A stretch of 64,000 nt of DNA, from the NCBI RefSeq assembly GCF_036002505.1, contig NZ_DASYTH010000362.1, forward strand, positions 1 through 64,000, written 5' to 3'. This DNA is from DASYTH01 sp036002505 (GTDB lineage: Bacteria > Actinomycetota > Actinomycetes > Mycobacteriales > Pseudonocardiaceae). The translations under genes were made by a program, and so were the position numbers. Shown in pieces: positions 42,528-51,360 of this stretch (position 1 is its first letter; each line of letters begins with the position of its first letter). The notes beneath the pieces are model-generated. The model made no database searches, was not told the DNA's origin, and saw only the letters and a program-made list of their open reading frames with translations.

Positions 42528-44042
42528 TCAGGGTCGCTGGAGTGCCTCCTCGGCACCGTACCCGGCGGGCAGAACGGGCGCGGCGGAACCGTTGACGCCC
42601 TTCTCCAATCCCTCCAGGAGATACTTGCCGATTTTGGCCGACTCGGGCAGGGCGATCGGGTAGTGGCCGTCGAAGCAGGCCGTGCAGAGCCGGGACCGGG
42701 GCTGCTCGCTGGCCGCGACCAGGCCCTCCAGCGACACGTAGCCCAGTGAGTCCGCGCCGATCGAGCGACGCACCCCGTCGATGTCCAGGCCGTTGGCGAT
42801 CAGCTCGGCGCGGGAGGCGAAGTCGATGCCGTAGAAGCACGGCCAGCGCACCGGCGGCGAGGCGATCCGGACGTGCACCTCGACCGCGCCGGACTCGCGC
42901 AGCATCCGCACCAGGGCGCGCTGGGTGTTGCCGCGCACGATCGAGTCGTCCACCACGACCAGGCGCTTGCCACGGATCACGTCGCGCAGCGGGTTGAGTT
43001 TGAGCCGGATGCCGAGCTGGCGGATGGTCTGCGACGGCTGGATGAACGTGCGCCCCACGTAGGCGTTCTTCACCAGGCCCGAGCCGTACGGAATGCCGGA
43101 GGCCTGGGCGTAGCCGATCGCGGCCGGCGTGCCGGACTCCGGCACCGGGATCACCAGGTCGGCCTCGGCCGGCGACTCCTCGGCGAGGCGGCGGCCGATG
43201 TCCACCCGGGTGGCGTGCACGGACCGCCCGCTGATCGTGGTGTCCGGCCGGGCCAGGTAGACGAACTCGAACACGCAGCCCTTCGGCTCCGGGTTGGCGA
43301 ACCGGGACGAGCGCAGCCCGTCGTCGTCGATGGCCAGCAGTTCGCCGGGCTCCACCTCACGGACGAACGAGGCGCCGACGATGTCCAGCGCCGCCGTCTC
43401 GCTGGCCACCACCCAGCCGCGGGAGAGCCGGCCGAGCACCAGCGGGCGGACGCCGTGCGGGTCACGCGCCGCGTACAGCGTGGACTCGTCAGCGAACACC
43501 AGGCAGAACGCGCCGCGCACGGTCGGCAGCAGCTCCAGCGCGGCCTGCTCGAGACCCCGGTCCGCGGCGGCCGCGGCGAGCAGCCCGCAGAGCAGGTCGG
43601 AGTCCGTGGTCGCACCGTTCTTCGTGACGATGCCGGTGGCCCGCGCACGCTCCTGGAGCTCCGCCGTGTTCACCAGATTTCCGTTGTGTCCCAAGGACAA
43701 TCCGCTGCCGATGGCGGTGGTGCGGAAGGTCGGCTGGGCGTTCTCCCAGGTGGTGGAGCCGGTCGTGGAGTATCTGCAGTGCCCGACCGCCACGTAACCA
43801 CGCAGCGACGAGAGCACCTGCTCGTCGAACACCTGGCTGACCAGGCCGAGATCCTTGAACACGACGATCTGCTGGCCGTCCGAGACGGAGATCCCGGCCG
43901 CCTCCTGGCCGCGGTGCTGCAGTGCGTACAGGCCGTAGTAGGTGAGTTTGGAAACCTCTTCGCCGGGTGCCCAGACCCCGAACACCCCACACTCCTCGCG
44001 GGGCTCGGTCTCGGATCCAGCGCTGAACTGGTCGTCTGCCAC
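42528..44042 (-). CDS. purF: Amidophosphoribosyltransferase PurF
   Basis: 504 residues, first committed enzyme of purine synthesis (PRPP + glutamine to phosphoribosylamine). A 17-residue propeptide precedes the catalytic Cys in EECGVFGVW, as in enzymes of the iron-sulfur type. The PRPP loop is VVVDDSIVRGNT, and the C-terminal SRLCTACFDGHYP supplies cluster ligands. GTG start at 44042. Followed by purM. Confidence 0.97.
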   Translation of the reverse strand: MADDQFSAGSETEPREECGVFGVWAPGEEVSKLTYYGLYALQHRGQEAAGISVSDGQQIVVFKDLGLVSQVFDEQVLSSLRGYVAVGHCRYSTTGSTTWENAQPTFRTTAIGSGLSLGHNGNLVNTAELQERARATGIVTKNGATTDSDLLCGLLAAAAADRGLEQAALELLPTVRGAFCLVFADESTLYAARDPHGVRPLVLGRLSRGWVVASETAALDIVGASFVREVEPGELLAIDDDGLRSSRFANPEPKGCVFEFVYLARPDTTISGRSVHATRVDIGRRLAEESPAEADLVIPVPESGTPAAIGYAQASGIPYGSGLVKNAYVGRTFIQPSQTIRQLGIRLKLNPLRDVIRGKRLVVVDDSIVRGNTQRALVRMLRESGAVEVHVRIASPPVRWPCFYGIDFASRAELIANGLDIDGVRRSIGADSLGYVSLEGLVAASEQPRSRLCTACFDGHYPIALPESAKIGKYLLEGLEKGVNGSAAPVLPAGYGAEEALQRP

Positions 44043-44143
44043 CGAAGCGTCTCCAGGCGGGAGGTGTGATCTGCACGTGCATTTTCAGTCTAGGCGCAGG
44101 TCGCCAACCGCCGGCTTAACCCGATGGGTGGGTCTCGGCACAT

Positions 44144-44524
44144 TCACAGCCGAACGAGCGGCAGAAGGTTGCTCAGGTCGGCCCGGGTGCCGGAGGCGGT
44201 GACCCGACCAGCGGTGAGGGCGTCGGCCCAGGTGAGGTGGCCGGTGGCGAGCTCGAGCCAGGTGCGGGCGTCGGTCTCGACGATGTTGGGCGGGGTGCCA
44301 CGGGTGTGCCGGGGGCCCTCGATGCACTGGACGGCGGCGAACGGCGGGACCCGCACCTCGACGGTGTTGCCGGGGGCCAGGTCGGCCAGCAACCGCACGC
44401 TCAGCCGCACGGCGGCAGCCAGCGTGACGCGGTCCGGGTCGGGGCCGTCGCCGGAGAGCCAGCGGGCGACGGCCGCCAGCCGGGTCCGCAACTCGTGCGG
44501 GTCGACGGGCCGGCGGCCGGGCAC
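44144..44524 (-). CDS. Sterol-carrier-like protein (SCP2 fold)
   Basis: 126 residues with an SCP2-like fold: APGNTVEVRVPPFAAVQCIEG, TDARTWLELATGHLTWADALTAGRV. These actinobacterial proteins are the Rv0807 type next to purF; ligand unknown. It lies about 100 bases upstream of purF on the same strand. Confidence 0.8.
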   Translation of the reverse strand: MPGRRPVDPHELRTRLAAVARWLSGDGPDPDRVTLAAAVRLSVRLLADLAPGNTVEVRVPPFAAVQCIEGPRHTRGTPPNIVETDARTWLELATGHLTWADALTAGRVTASGTRADLSNLLPLVRL

Positions 44525-44532
44525 CCTCGGTC

Positions 44533-45351
44533 CTAGTCCCCGGCCGATCTGCTGACCTCGCCGAGCATCTGGTCGACGTGCTGGATGATCCGGCGGGAGT
44601 CGGCGGGCGAGATCGTGGTCCAGAGGTGGCCGTCCTGGGAGCGGCGGCGGATCTGGACGTAGCGGCCGTCCTCGGTGTCGAAGAACGACACCACCCGCTC
44701 GGCGCGCTGGCGGCGGCCGAGGCGGTCGCGGGCGGCCGCGCCGAAGTTGCCGGTGCCGAGCACGTCGCTGATCATCGTGGCCAGCGCGTTGGCGTCGTCC
44801 TCGCGGACCCCGTGGCTGAGCAGCGCGCCGTGGAAGCCCTGCTGGGTCCCGCCGGCCTCGTTCGCCGCCGCCTCGAAGTCCTCGCTGCGCAGGCTGACCG
44901 ACTGCCCGGGCCCCGCCGGGCGGTCCGTCAGCAGCCCGACGGCGGACGAGGCCAGGCTCTCCGCCGAGACCCGCCGCAGGGTCAGCGCCTCGCCGGCGAG
45001 CACGGCCAGCACCGCCGCGTTACCCGTGGCCGCCGCGAGCAGCCGCACGCTGCCGTCCACGTACGCCCGGCCGTCGACCTCGCGGTCGGGCCGGGCCAGC
45101 AACCCGAGCAGGTACTCGATCTCGGGGTGTACCGCCACCGGCCGTCCGAGTCCGCGACCCTCGAGGTCGGCCCACGCCTTCTCTTCCAGCGCGGCCCGCT
45201 CCTCGAAGGTCTTACCGGGCGAGGGCACCTTCACCACCAGCGGCATCGAGCCGAGTTGCAGGTGCTCCCACAGCACGTCGAACTCGAGGGCCGAGAGCGA
45301 GATCGGTTCGTGGTCGATCTCCGGCTCCGTCCCTAGTCCCAAAATGGTCAC
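44533..45351 (-). CDS. EspG-like type VII secretion chaperone
   Basis: 272 residues of the EspG family, cytoplasmic chaperones that bind PE-PPE dimers before ESX export. The pattern ISLSALEFDVLWEHLQLGSMPLVVKVPSPGKT starts it, and the C-terminal RYVQIRRRSQDGHLWTTISPAD is typical. It overlaps the PPE gene stop by 4 bases, so chaperone and client are coupled. Confidence 0.87.
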   Translation of the reverse strand: MTILGLGTEPEIDHEPISLSALEFDVLWEHLQLGSMPLVVKVPSPGKTFEERAALEEKAWADLEGRGLGRPVAVHPEIEYLLGLLARPDREVDGRAYVDGSVRLLAAATGNAAVLAVLAGEALTLRRVSAESLASSAVGLLTDRPAGPGQSVSLRSEDFEAAANEAGGTQQGFHGALLSHGVREDDANALATMISDVLGTGNFGAAARDRLGRRQRAERVVSFFDTEDGRYVQIRRRSQDGHLWTTISPADSRRIIQHVDQMLGEVSRSAGD

Positions 45352-46715
45352 GACTCTTCGGTCTTCGGTTCCTCGCCGATCACCGCGGGCGACACCATCC
45401 GGTCGTCGTCGAACACACCGGTGGTCTCCAGCAGGTAGTCGGGCGAGAAGCGCTCCTCGTCCTCCTCGCCGGGAGTACCGGCCCCGCCGCCCATCGGGGA
45501 GGAGCCGAGCCCACCGCCGCCGCGAGCGCCGGCACCGCCAGGGCCGGCCGCGCCGCCGCGGCCGCCGAACCCGCCCTCACCTGCGGGAGCGCCGAGGCTG
45601 CGGCCCACCTGCGCGCCGGGACGCGAGCCCTCCGCGCCCGGGCTGCCGGCACCGAGGCCACCGGTGCCGGGCCGGGCGCCGCTGCCGCTCTCCGGGCCGC
45701 CCGCGCCGCCCAGGCCGGGCGTGCCGCGCAGACCCGGTTGGGTGTTCCGGCCGCCCAGTTCACCGGGCTGCGACCCGGTGGGCAGCGACGTGGTCGGGAG
45801 CGGGTAGTTGCCCCCGGGACGCGGCGGACCCCCGTACGTCGGGTTGTTGCCGCCACCGCCACCGGGCGGAAGCGTCGTGGGGTCCGGGAACGCCCCACCG
45901 GTGGGCGGCGGGGTCGGCGTGAACGTCGAGGGGGTGGTCGTGCCACCGGACACGACGGGAGCGGAGCTGCCGGAGGTGGTCGGCGGCAGCGTGCGGCCGC
46001 CGGTACCGGTGCTGCCGGTCCCGGTGCTGGGCGGGGTGGTGATGCTGCTGGTCTGGGTGCCGCCGCTGGGGCCGGAGTAAGTGCCGCTGGACATCCAGCT
46101 GCCGATCTGACCACCCGAGCTGGAGCTGCCCGACGGCGGGCTGGTCGAGATCTGGAAGTCCGGCGGAGGCACGAAGGTGCCCAGCGTGTTGCGGTTCCAG
46201 GTGCTGTTGGACTCGTAGGTCTCCATCGTGTCGACGGCCTTCTGTTCGGCCGCCGACTGCGCCGCCTCCTGCGCTTCGTGGTCGGCCGACTGCTGGGCCA
46301 CGGCGAGCGCCGGACCGGGGTTGCCAAGCGCGGCCATCGCACCGGCCCCGATCTGCTGCCACCCGGCCGGCGCCGGCGTGGTCACCTCCACCGGCTTGGG
46401 CATCTCGGCCCGGGCGGTGGAGACGAAGCTGGCCTGGTCCTCGCTCGAGATCCGCATGACGGAGGTGGCCGTCTGGGTGTCGCCGGCCCACTGCTGCAGC
46501 GGGTTGATCGCGGTGGTCGCGTCGGCCGACGCGAGGCCCTGCCAGCTCGTCTGCAGCTTGCCCAGCGCGTCGTTGAGGTCCTTGTCGATGTGCCCGAGCT
46601 CCTCGGTGAGACCGCTCCAGTACGCGGTCTGCGCGTTGGACGCCCCGGCCCCGGGACCGCCGTTGATCATCTTGTACATGTCGGGGTGCGAGAGGCCTCG
46701 CCACCGAACAGTCAT
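45348..46715 (-). CDS. PPE-family type VII secretion substrate
   Basis: 455 residues. The N-terminal about 170 residues form the helical PPE-like domain, with the WxG motif W58-Q59-G60 in LQTSWQGLAS. The following 250 residues are Gly/Pro/Ser/Thr-rich and low-complexity, ending in an acidic tail (EEDEERFSPDYL). Likely secreted as a pair with the small protein encoded upstream and guided by the EspG-like protein downstream. Confidence 0.88.
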   Translation of the reverse strand: MTVRWRGLSHPDMYKMINGGPGAGASNAQTAYWSGLTEELGHIDKDLNDALGKLQTSWQGLASADATTAINPLQQWAGDTQTATSVMRISSEDQASFVSTARAEMPKPVEVTTPAPAGWQQIGAGAMAALGNPGPALAVAQQSADHEAQEAAQSAAEQKAVDTMETYESNSTWNRNTLGTFVPPPDFQISTSPPSGSSSSGGQIGSWMSSGTYSGPSGGTQTSSITTPPSTGTGSTGTGGRTLPPTTSGSSAPVVSGGTTTPSTFTPTPPPTGGAFPDPTTLPPGGGGGNNPTYGGPPRPGGNYPLPTTSLPTGSQPGELGGRNTQPGLRGTPGLGGAGGPESGSGARPGTGGLGAGSPGAEGSRPGAQVGRSLGAPAGEGGFGGRGGAAGPGGAGARGGGGLGSSPMGGGAGTPGEEDEERFSPDYLLETTGVFDDDRMVSPAVIGEEPKTEES

Positions 46716-46743
46716 GTCGCTCGTCCCTCCGGTGTCCGTAGGC

Positions 46744-47115
46744 CTACTCGTGGCCGCTCATCCGCGCGGTGTTGTCGCCGTCCATGAGCCCGTAGCCGCG
46801 CTGCGTCTGCTCCAGCGCCTCGGTCACCTGGTTCAGCATGTGGTGGTACTGGAAGAGGACCTGGGCCGCCGAGTCGGCGCCGCTGGCGGACCGCTCGGCG
46901 AACTGGGTCGCCGTCTCGCCGCTGACCGGATCGTGTGCCCACGCCGGGAAGTCGAGCCCGTTGAGCTCGTCGACCTTGTGCTGGACCCGGTCCCGGGCGC
47001 TCCGGAAGGCGGTCAGCGCCGCCGGGATGGCCGACCATTCGATGAACAGGGTCTCGTTGCCGGTGAGATTCTGCGAGGAGGAGGTGCTTCCCCCACCACC
47101 GTCTGCCAGGAACAC
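46744..47115 (-). CDS. PE-like small type VII secretion substrate
   Basis: 123 residues, mostly helical (AALTAFRSARDRVQHKVDELN, SAAQVLFQYHHMLNQVTEALEQTQ), with a C-terminal YGLMD (Y108 to D112) that fits the general T7 secretion signal YxxxD/E. By position it is the PE partner of the PPE protein. GTG start at 47115 after GGGAGA. First gene of the cassette. Confidence 0.82.
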   Translation of the reverse strand: MFLADGGGGSTSSSQNLTGNETLFIEWSAIPAALTAFRSARDRVQHKVDELNGLDFPAWAHDPVSGETATQFAERSASGADSAAQVLFQYHHMLNQVTEALEQTQRGYGLMDGDNTARMSGHE

Positions 47116-47292
47116 GGTGCGTCTCCCTCAGTGCTGTGCATTCGCGACGACTGTAGCTCTGACGGCAAGGCCCTGTGGAACGGTTCCCACAGCTTCCACC
47201 TGTCCGTGAGTCTCCGGTGAGACGTCGCATCGGGTGCGTGATGACGGTACCGAACAGGCAGGGCCGATGGTGGGGAACCTACGATCTCGCGC

Positions 47293-47832
47293 ATGGCAGC
47301 GGTGGAGGACCTCCCACCCGAGATCACGGCCGAGATGCGGGCCGCGGCTCGGGAGAACCCGAACTCGTGGCTCTACGTGATCGATCCCGCGCTGGACCCG
47401 GACGGCGAGGTCCCGCCCTCGGGCGTGATCGGGATGTACCCGGTCAACGAGCGGGGCGAGATCGAGGACGCCTTCCAGCCCAACGCCGGCTTCCGGCCGT
47501 CGCCGGTGGTGCCGGACCTCGAGCGGCTGCTCGAGCTGGTCCGCGACGGCGAGCGGGACCAGGCCGAGCTGCTGCCCATGGTGCTGGCCGCCCGGTTGCT
47601 GCTCTACGCCGCCGGGCCGGCCGACACCTCGGTGACCGGTTTTCCGAACCGGCGGCACGGCACGATCGTGGTGCCGGTGTGCACCGCGCCCGCGCACGTG
47701 CCGCCGGCCTGGCCGGGCTGGCGGGAGATCACCGGGCGGGATCTTGTCCCGCTGCTGCACGGGCACCCGCTGGTGATCAACCCGAGCGGCCCGGTGACCG
47801 CGCTGATCGCAGTCCCGCCTCTCCGGAATTAG
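47293..47832 (+). CDS. Type VII secretion-associated protein
   Basis: 179 residues, divergent from the PE/PPE/EspG cassette. The first part has PNSWLYVIDPALDPDGEVPPSGVIGMYPV, seen in proteins annotated as T7SS-associated in Pseudonocardiaceae. Function unknown. The last five residues (PPLRN) and the stop come from a partial copy of the dispersed repeat that follows. Confidence 0.8.
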   Translation: MAAVEDLPPEITAEMRAAARENPNSWLYVIDPALDPDGEVPPSGVIGMYPVNERGEIEDAFQPNAGFRPSPVVPDLERLLELVRDGERDQAELLPMVLAARLLLYAAGPADTSVTGFPNRRHGTIVVPVCTAPAHVPPAWPGWREITGRDLVPLLHGHPLVINPSGPVTALIAVPPLRN

Positions 47833-47940
47833 CAGTCCCGCCTCTCCGGAATTAACTGCTGTCGTCGCGTTCCAGCGAACGCTGCGGTTGTCGGGTTGAT
47901 TGTGGCTGGGTGCCGTCACGGTCCCCTGAGGTGCGGTTGG
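47811..47940 (+). repeat. Dispersed ~105-bp repeat, copy B, with tandem 5' end
   Basis: A partial copy AGTCCCGCCTCTCCGGAATT (47811-47830) is followed by a full copy at 47834-47940 that matches 38251-38355, including GCGTTCCAGC and GTGCCGTCACGGTCCCCTGAG. It ends the upstream gene. Confidence 0.82.
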
Positions 47941-47990
47941 GTGGGGCGAGGCTCTTGTCAACCCGCGATGATCCATCGGACACGCCCCGG

Positions 47991-48788
47991 TTAGACGTCC
48001 ACCTCGTCGGTCGCGTTGGCCGCGTCGGCGGCGAGGCCGATGCCGCAGTTGGGGGCTGACCAGGAGTTGGACGTGCGGATGTCGACGTGGGTGTGGTCGT
48101 TGTGGTCGGGGTAGCCGGGGCCGAAGATGCCGCCGAAGCCGTGGTTGCGGGCCTCCTGGGCCATCCGGCACAGGGAGGGTGAGCCGACCAGGTCGGCCGC
48201 GGTGCCGTAGAGGTGCTGGCTGTTGCTGGCGCCGCCGACCGAGGCGTTGCACTGGATGTTGCGGAACCCGCTGCTGATGGTCAGCGGGGCGTCGCCGAGG
48301 GCGTGCCGGAGCGCTTCGAGCTGCCACATGGTGCGCAGCGCGTTGGCCCGGGTGGCCGACTCGGACAGCGGGCCGCCGTCGAACCCGCTGCCGCCGCAGC
48401 CGTCGTCCAGCTCGGAGTAGTTGAAGTGGATGGGCGTGCAGTCGTCGTCCTGCAGTTCGTAGAGCTTGGTGAACGTCTGCGGGCCGGCGACGCCGTCGGC
48501 ACCGAGCCCGTAGGCCTGCTGGAAGCGGATCACCGCGGACCGGGTCGCCGGGCCGAAGTCGCCGTCGATGCCCAGGTGCGCGCCGGTGCCCGGCCAGCCG
48601 GCCACCCGGATCTGCAGTTGCCGGACGTCCTCGCCGTTCGCGCCCTGACTGAGGGTGCGGCCCCAGGTGAAGCAGCCGTCCGCGGCGGCCTGGTTGGTCG
48701 CCGACGAGACCAGCAGGCCGCCCGCGGCCAGGGCGAGCGCGGTCAGGATCCGGAGCAACGGGACGGCGAACCTACGGGTGCGTGCCAT
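47991..48788 (-). CDS. Secreted zinc D-Ala-D-Ala carboxypeptidase (M15) with PG-binding domain
   Basis: 265 residues: signal peptide to about 36 (TNQAAADG), PG_binding_1 module (EDVRQLQIRVAGWPG, ATRSAVIRFQQAYGLGADG), then an M15A peptidase with the zinc ligands in HLYGTAAD and HTHVD and the SGFRN strand. It trims peptidoglycan stem peptides outside the cell. ATG at 48788. A 160-base leader lies upstream. Confidence 0.92.
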   Translation of the reverse strand: MARTRRFAVPLLRILTALALAAGGLLVSSATNQAAADGCFTWGRTLSQGANGEDVRQLQIRVAGWPGTGAHLGIDGDFGPATRSAVIRFQQAYGLGADGVAGPQTFTKLYELQDDDCTPIHFNYSELDDGCGGSGFDGGPLSESATRANALRTMWQLEALRHALGDAPLTISSGFRNIQCNASVGGASNSQHLYGTAADLVGSPSLCRMAQEARNHGFGGIFGPGYPDHNDHTHVDIRTSNSWSAPNCGIGLAADAANATDEVDV

Positions 48789-48862
48789 GTGTGGGCCTCC
48801 AGTGCTAGCTAGAAACTGAGGGCTCGAAAGGAATGTCGGCGTTCCGCTGGTCGTTCGGCCGG

Positions 48863-48876
48863 CGGTTGGCCAACCG
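48863..48876. other. Palindrome in the carboxypeptidase leader
   Basis: CGGTTGGCCAACCG, a perfect 14-bp palindrome within the 162 bases between the GGDEF-EAL gene stop and the carboxypeptidase start. It could be an operator or part of a structured mRNA leader. Confidence 0.5.
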
Positions 48877-48950
48877 GTTCGTCGGGCAGACCTCCGGCCT
48901 ACCCTCCTCACCGGCGAGCCCTCGGGCAGGGAGAAAATTACACACAGGCT

Positions 48951-51101
48951 TTACTCGTCGTTGGCGAGTCCCGTCAAGGGTTGACCCAACCAGCGCTCGA
49001 TCTCTTCGGGGCGGCCGGGTTTGGCGAACAGCCAGCCCTGGGCGGAGTCGCAGCCGATCTGGCGGAGCAGGTCGACCTGGGACTGGGTCTCCACGCCCTC
49101 GGCGGTCACCTCGAGCTCGAGGGTGTGGGCGAGCTGGACGAGTGCGGTGACGATGCGGGTGTCCACCGAGGAGGGAGCGCCGTCGCGGAGGCCTTCCACG
49201 AAGGAGCCGGCGATCTTGAGCGAGTGCACCGGGAGGTGGCGCAGGTAGGCCAGGTTGGAGTAGCCGGTGCCGAAGTCGTCGATGGCGATGCGGACACCGA
49301 GGGCGGCCAGCTCGTGCAGGGCGGCCAGCGGCTCGCCGGCGGTGCCCATGATCGCGCTCTCGGTCAGCTCCAGTTGCAGGTGGCTGGGCGGGACCCCGGC
49401 GCCCTCCAGGATCGCGCCCACGTCGGCGACCAGGGTCGGCTCGGCGACCTGCCGGGCCGCCAGGTTCACGCTCACCAGGGGCGCGGCCGGGCCGTAGCGG
49501 TCGAGCCACTCGCGGGCCTGGTCGCAGGCCTCGGCCAGCACCCAGCGGCCCAGCGGCACGATCAGCCCGGTCTCCTCGGCCAGGCCGATGAACCGGTCCG
49601 GCCCGAGCCGGCCGAACTCCGGGTGCGCCCAGCGAACCAGCGCCTCCACCCCGAACAGGTTGCCGTCGTGCAGGCTCAGCAGGGGTTGGTAGTCCACGTA
49701 GAACTCGCCGTGCGCCAGCGCCGCCGGCATGGTCGCGGACAGCGTGAACCGGGCGATCTCCTTGGCGTTGCGCTCCTTGTCGTAGCAGGCCCAGCGGCTC
49801 TTGCCGGCCAGCTTGGCCCAGTGCAGCGTGACGTCGGCGTCGCGCATGACCTCCGCGGGCGTCGAGTCGGCCACCGCGCGCTCCACGATCCCGATGCTGG
49901 CCGAGACCGCGAGCCGGTGCCCGCCGATGCGCACGGGTTCGGACAGGCAGCGCAGGATGTCCTCGGCGAGGGCCACCGCCTCGTCGACGGTCGTGCTGTT
50001 CTCCACCAGCACCAGGAACTCGTCGCCGCCCATCCGGGCCACCAGCCGGTCGTCCGCCGAGACCAGCCCGTCCAGCCGGCTCGCCACGGCCACCAGGAGC
50101 TGGTCGCCGATCACGTGCCCGAGGCTGTCGTTGATCGCCTTGAAACCGTCGAGATCCAGGTAGCACAAGGCGATCCGGCCGGTGCCGCCGGCGGTGAACG
50201 CGGCGTGCAGCCGCTCGGTGAACAGCGCCCGGTTGCCCAGTCCGGTCAGCGGGTCGTGGTTGGCCTGGTAGCGCAGCTGCTCCTGAAGCTGGTGCCGCTC
50301 GGTGATGTCCTCGACCATGCCGACCAGGTACTGCGGGGCGCCGTCGTCGTCGCGGACCAGCGAGACGGTCACGTTCGTCCACAGTGGACTACCGTCGCGC
50401 CGCCGGAACAGCCGCTCGATCTGGTAGTGATCACGTTGCCCGGCCGCGGTTTCGTCGAACTGGCGCATCTCGTGCGGGTCGTCGGCGTGCAGCAGCGTGG
50501 TGATGGTGGCGCCGCGGAGCTGGTCGGGCCGGTAGCCGAACATCGCGGCGAGCCGGGCGTTCACCTCGAGCAGCACGCCGTTGGTGCCGGAGATGCCGAT
50601 GCCGATGGCGGCGTCGGCGAACATCGCGCGGAACCGGGCCTCCGAGGCGCGGCCGGCGGCCTCGGCGCGGTCCCGCGCGTCCAGCGCGGCCCGGCGCAGC
50701 ACCTCCTGCTCGCGGTAGACCCATTCCCGGGCGGCCCGGGTGAACCCGGCGGCGAGCGCGGCCTGGATCGCCGGAATCCGGTCCCGGGCCCGTGGATCCG
50801 CGGTCGCCCCGGCGGTGCGCAGCAGCTCCTCGCCGATCAGCCGGGTCGAGCAGGCGAGCGCCTCCGGGGCGGTCAGGTGTAACTCGACGAGCGCGACCCC
50901 CACCTGCTCCACCGGCTCCGGCTCGAACTCCTCGGCCCGCAGCGCCGCGGTGAGCACGTCCACCAGACCCTGCACGGCGGTCACCAGGCGGGCCCGGTCC
51001 ATGGCCACGTAACCGGTACCGGCGAGGGCCGCCGACCAGGCGGATGCGAAGGAGTCGCGGCCAGCGATGACCTTGACCGATCGCCACGTGGGGCTCGCCA
51101 C
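48951..51101 (-). CDS. PAS-GGDEF-EAL cyclic-di-GMP enzyme
   Basis: 716 residues: N-terminal helical domain (about 1-190), PAS domain (about 160-290), GGDEF with intact RMGGDEF, and EAL with intact FGVEALVRW, ELTES, DDFGTGYSN and EGVET. Both active sites look complete, so it could make and degrade c-di-GMP. No membrane segment is seen, so it is cytoplasmic. GTG at 51101 with GGAGG 8 bases upstream; longer starts exist. Streptomyces relatives act in development. Confidence 0.93.
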   Translation of the reverse strand: MASPTWRSVKVIAGRDSFASAWSAALAGTGYVAMDRARLVTAVQGLVDVLTAALRAEEFEPEPVEQVGVALVELHLTAPEALACSTRLIGEELLRTAGATADPRARDRIPAIQAALAAGFTRAAREWVYREQEVLRRAALDARDRAEAAGRASEARFRAMFADAAIGIGISGTNGVLLEVNARLAAMFGYRPDQLRGATITTLLHADDPHEMRQFDETAAGQRDHYQIERLFRRRDGSPLWTNVTVSLVRDDDGAPQYLVGMVEDITERHQLQEQLRYQANHDPLTGLGNRALFTERLHAAFTAGGTGRIALCYLDLDGFKAINDSLGHVIGDQLLVAVASRLDGLVSADDRLVARMGGDEFLVLVENSTTVDEAVALAEDILRCLSEPVRIGGHRLAVSASIGIVERAVADSTPAEVMRDADVTLHWAKLAGKSRWACYDKERNAKEIARFTLSATMPAALAHGEFYVDYQPLLSLHDGNLFGVEALVRWAHPEFGRLGPDRFIGLAEETGLIVPLGRWVLAEACDQAREWLDRYGPAAPLVSVNLAARQVAEPTLVADVGAILEGAGVPPSHLQLELTESAIMGTAGEPLAALHELAALGVRIAIDDFGTGYSNLAYLRHLPVHSLKIAGSFVEGLRDGAPSSVDTRIVTALVQLAHTLELEVTAEGVETQSQVDLLRQIGCDSAQGWLFAKPGRPEEIERWLGQPLTGLANDE

Positions 51102-51209
51102 CGTCACACCCTCCGGCACGCCTGTCCCCGCTTTGCGGGGTAAGCGCAGGATACGGCCGCTCTCACCCTCCGTCCACGGCCAGTTCCCCGTCGCCAAGGA
51201 TCACTCGTG

Positions 51210-51221
51210 TGGTCTAGACCA
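51210..51221. promoter_or_regulatory. DasR-type site (dre) upstream of the lysozyme
   Basis: TGGTCTAGACCA, the exact core of the DasR responsive element known from Streptomyces (ACTGGTCTAGACCACT). It lies between the divergent GGDEF-EAL gene and the GH25 lysozyme. DasR releases such sites on GlcN-6-P, linking wall turnover to amino-sugar supply (inference). Confidence 0.7.
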
Positions 51222-51360
51222 TCTGACTTGTTCGGTCAAACTTCGTGATCAATTAACAGAAAAGCGTGACAAGTGAGTTGTTTACCGCCCACAATCCCTT
51301 CCGGGCGACTCCGGCCCGTGGGTCGCCGATAACGTGAGGGCAATTCGGAAAGGGCGATTG

